A stretch of DNA of 64,000 bases from JAHDCJ01 sp039028895 (GTDB lineage: Bacteria; Bacteroidota; Bacteroidia; Chitinophagales; Saprospiraceae): contig JBCCHF010000037.1 in NCBI GenBank assembly GCA_039028895.1, forward strand, positions 1 through 64,000. Direction: 5' to 3'. Below are positions 62,060 through 64,000 of this stretch, piece by piece. The position numbers and the translations under genes are program-made. Position 1 is the first letter of the stretch. Each line of letters begins with the position of its first letter. The notes under the pieces are model-generated. The model was not told the DNA's origin, did no database searches, and worked only from the letters and a program-made list of their open reading frames with translations.

Positions 62060-64000
62060 TTGATCAATCTTCTACTCCTCCTCCTATTTTGGCTGCCGTC
62101 AAACACTGCTAATGGCATGTTGGAATGCACTGGCAATGATACTGAACCGCCGACTGCTTCTAACCCTGCCAATATTACAGCGGAATGTATTGCACCAGAA
62201 CCTGACCCATCAGTTGTTACTGACGAAGCGGATAATTGTCCAGGACCTATTATTATTACATTTGTTAATGATGTTTCTGACAATAATACCTGTCCGGAGC
62301 TTATTACGAGAACCTATAGCGTAACCGATAATTCCGGCAACAGCATTACTGTTACCCAACTGATTACGGTTCATGATCTCACAGACCCTGGCATTGTTTG
62401 TCCGACAAATATTCAAATTGAAGCTGGTTCCTCTGAAGACCCTTCTGCAACCGGAAATCCTACTTCTGTTGACAATTGTGATTCGGATCCTGAATTTATT
62501 TTCTTTGATAACCTCATACCCGGAACCTGTCCAATAGTCAATACTATCGAAAGAAGTTGGGCAGCAGTTGATGATTGTGGTAACACTACTTTTTGTACTC
62601 AGCTCATTGACCTTCTCGATACCTCAAATCCTGTTATTTCCTGCCCTGCTACAACTACTGTTGAAGCCGGAGACCAGGAACTTCCGCAAGTCACTGGCTT
62701 CCCAACAGCAACTGACAATGCTGATCAAAATCTGGATATTGATTATATTGATGATATCACCTTTACAGGAACTTGCCCGGTTTCAAGGATTATCGAAAGA
62801 ACATGGACAGCAACAGATGATTGTGGCAATGCCTCCCAATGTGTTCAAACTATTAATACCACCGATTTAACAAATCCGGTAATCACTTGTCCTGCAGATA
62901 TTACCATAAATGGCAATGAATCGGACCAACCTTCAAATACCGGGGAGCCTGTGGTTATGGACGATGGTGACCCCAATGTCAATGTTACATTTTCAGATAA
63001 CGTCACTACAGTTGGAACCTGCCCGGCAATAAATATTATTGATCGTGTTTTTACGGCAACAGATATTTGTGGCAATACTTCAACTTGCAGTCAGGAGATT
63101 ACAGTCGTCAATCTAACGGCACCTCAAGTCCTTTGCCCTGACAATCCTAATGGCGCATTACTTGATATTTTTGAAAATGAGCCTAATGAAGTAGCCTCTG
63201 ACATTGGTGTGATAACCATAACCCTTGAAAGTAGCCTTGGAGGTTCGGTAGGCCTGCCTGCTTCCGATATGGTAGACCATTGGATTATCGATGACGGCAC
63301 ACATGGCGAGGTAACCGTTAGCTTCGAATTATCTCTGCACCCGCTTACTATTGCAGCTGTAACCTGTTACAGTGATCCTGAACGTACAATTATGATCACC
63401 TCAGAAGCGGTATTGCCTTTTGACCCGCCGATTACTGTCTCTCTTGACAGTACCTTATTTTACAGCCTGGTGATTCAAAATCCGTTGGCAGTAGGTGAGC
63501 CATATGACGTTTTGATAACTGGTCCGGCACTGGCATCTTCTACCAACGAAACGACACTTGAATGCCCGCCAAACTTTAACCCGGTGCCTGTAGGCCCGAA
63601 TGTCCCGCAGCACCCCAGCATTCACCCAAATGCAACCGGGATGGCAAGCATTATCGGCAACCCTGGTCCAGGCGTCACCATTTCGTACCAGGATGTCCTG
63701 ACCGGACCCACGCTGGAAAACTGTCCTGAAGTTTGGACAGTTGAACGAACATGGACGGCAATGGATGATTGCGGACAATTTACCACCTGTACAGAATTTT
63801 TCAATTTCAATGATTTTACCCAGCCGATATTGAATTGTCCAGACAATGTTACGGTTGACTCGGGCGCTGATACACAGCCAGCCTCTACAGGCTTTGCAAC
63901 AGCTTCAGATAATTGTGACCCGAATGTCGATTTAACTTTTGCTGATGTGGTTTCAAACCCTGGCACCTGTATCGCGTTAACCTCAATTGAACGTACATGG
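62060..64000 (+). CDS. Exported HYR/Ig-like repeat protein, 3' end beyond window
   Basis: The frame is open from after TGA at 62006 to the window edge (more than 640 codons), with no ATG near the start. TTG at 62060 gives a signal peptide (MINLLLLLLFWLPSNTANG). The rest is a chain of roughly 90-residue HYR-like beta repeats. Each repeat has CP.(D/N)(I/V)T...G, TG.P...DN.D, a TCP turn, and ERTWTA.D.CGN...C.Q.I...D, with Cys in register. One 140-residue insert (63120-63540) interrupts the series. Such proteins are large T9SS-secreted adhesins that usually end in a CHU_C or type A tail, presumably outside the window. The start codon is uncertain; a frameshift in the leader is possible. Confidence 0.75.
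   Translation, partial: MINLLLLLLFWLPSNTANGMLECTGNDTEPPTASNPANITAECIAPEPDPSVVTDEADNCPGPIIITFVNDVSDNNTCPELITRTYSVTDNSGNSITVTQLITVHDLTDPGIVCPTNIQIEAGSSEDPSATGNPTSVDNCDSDPEFIFFDNLIPGTCPIVNTIERSWAAVDDCGNTTFCTQLIDLLDTSNPVISCPATTTVEAGDQELPQVTGFPTATDNADQNLDIDYIDDITFTGTCPVSRIIERTWTATDDCGNASQCVQTINTTDLTNPVITCPADITINGNESDQPSNTGEPVVMDDGDPNVNVTFSDNVTTVGTCPAINIIDRVFTATDICGNTSTCSQEITVVNLTAPQVLCPDNPNGALLDIFENEPNEVASDIGVITITLESSLGGSVGLPASDMVDHWIIDDGTHGEVTVSFELSLHPLTIAAVTCYSDPERTIMITSEAVLPFDPPITVSLDSTLFYSLVIQNPLAVGEPYDVLITGPALASSTNETTLECPPNFNPVPVGPNVPQHPSIHPNATGMASIIGNPGPGVTISYQDVLTGPTLENCPEVWTVERTWTAMDDCGQFTTCTEFFNFNDFTQPILNCPDNVTVDSGADTQPASTGFATASDNCDPNVDLTFADVVSNPGTCIALTSIERTW

Noticed and set aside
61651..62283. 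210-codon minus-strand frame
   Set aside because: It is antisense to the RNA terminator and to the leader of the HYR-like gene, with no recognisable domain.
1..64000. CRISPR array
   Set aside because: No set of regularly spaced short repeats and no cas genes were seen; the only direct repeat is the EGF-module duplication.

Overview
The window comes from a Bacteroidota chromosome, most likely Saprospiria (Saprospiraceae/Lewinellaceae). The signs are type IX secretion (T9SS) sorting domains of both type A and type B, a PorP/SprF protein, an OmpA/TPR/PD40 PorE-like protein, a CHU_C gliding-associated domain, a DUF3667 protein and a caspase-like peptidase. The chromosome uses the standard bacterial code: TGA is a normal stop, for example after the HTTM gene at 60350.

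Layout. Positions 1 to about 5740 are an AT-rich integrative element. It ends in a tyrosine recombinase (4381-5619) that points away from a 3' fragment of tRNA-Ala(GGC), which I read as the attR site. The cargo is two small unknown genes, a three-gene set of exported or membrane proteins with related domains, and a two-gene minus-strand unit (875-1737) of an Mrr-like nuclease and a PemK/MazF-like toxin. That unit is intact only if TGA is read as glycine. From 5.8 to 16.1 kb lie ordinary metabolic genes: DUF3667, an EGF/DUF1566 protein, GH2 beta-galactosidase, trehalase, a serine hydrolase and an acyl-CoA dehydrogenase.

From 22.7 down to 16.2 kb is a minus-strand gene series. It runs from a GNAT-like protein through an unknown protein, a guanidine-modifying (arginine or agmatine deiminase-type) enzyme, a small beta-rich protein and a caspase-like protease to a protein that closely resembles bacterial gasdermins. 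This is a likely cell-suicide defence locus with unusual extra genes. From 22.8 to 30.3 kb are small exported proteins, a helical-repeat protein, an exported cluster with glycine-zipper segments, and a second acyl-CoA dehydrogenase.

From 30.4 to 42.1 kb are lpxB, surE and a T9SS/gliding envelope block. From 42.1 to 51.5 kb are a PIF1-like helicase, a prohibitin-type SPFH protein, a GT39-type glycosyltransferase, a large SF1-helicase-like protein with decayed motifs and a nuclease-like tail, and a YbiT-like ABC-F protein. tRNA-Lys follows at 51.85 kb. From 52.1 to 60.4 kb are a thiol-dioxygenase-like cupin, an EGF protein, an M1 aminopeptidase with a T9SS tail, a serine hydrolase, an MBL-fold hydrolase and an HTTM protein.

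The right end holds a tRNA with a CAT anticodon. It is followed by about 1 kb of hairpin-rich sequence with no credible gene, probably a large structured RNA, and then by the start of a repeat-rich exported protein that runs off the window.

All family assignments come from reading motifs by eye; no database search was run. The three strongest leads are the TGA-as-glycine gene pair, the gasdermin/caspase/deiminase cluster and the large RNA at 60.8-61.9 kb.
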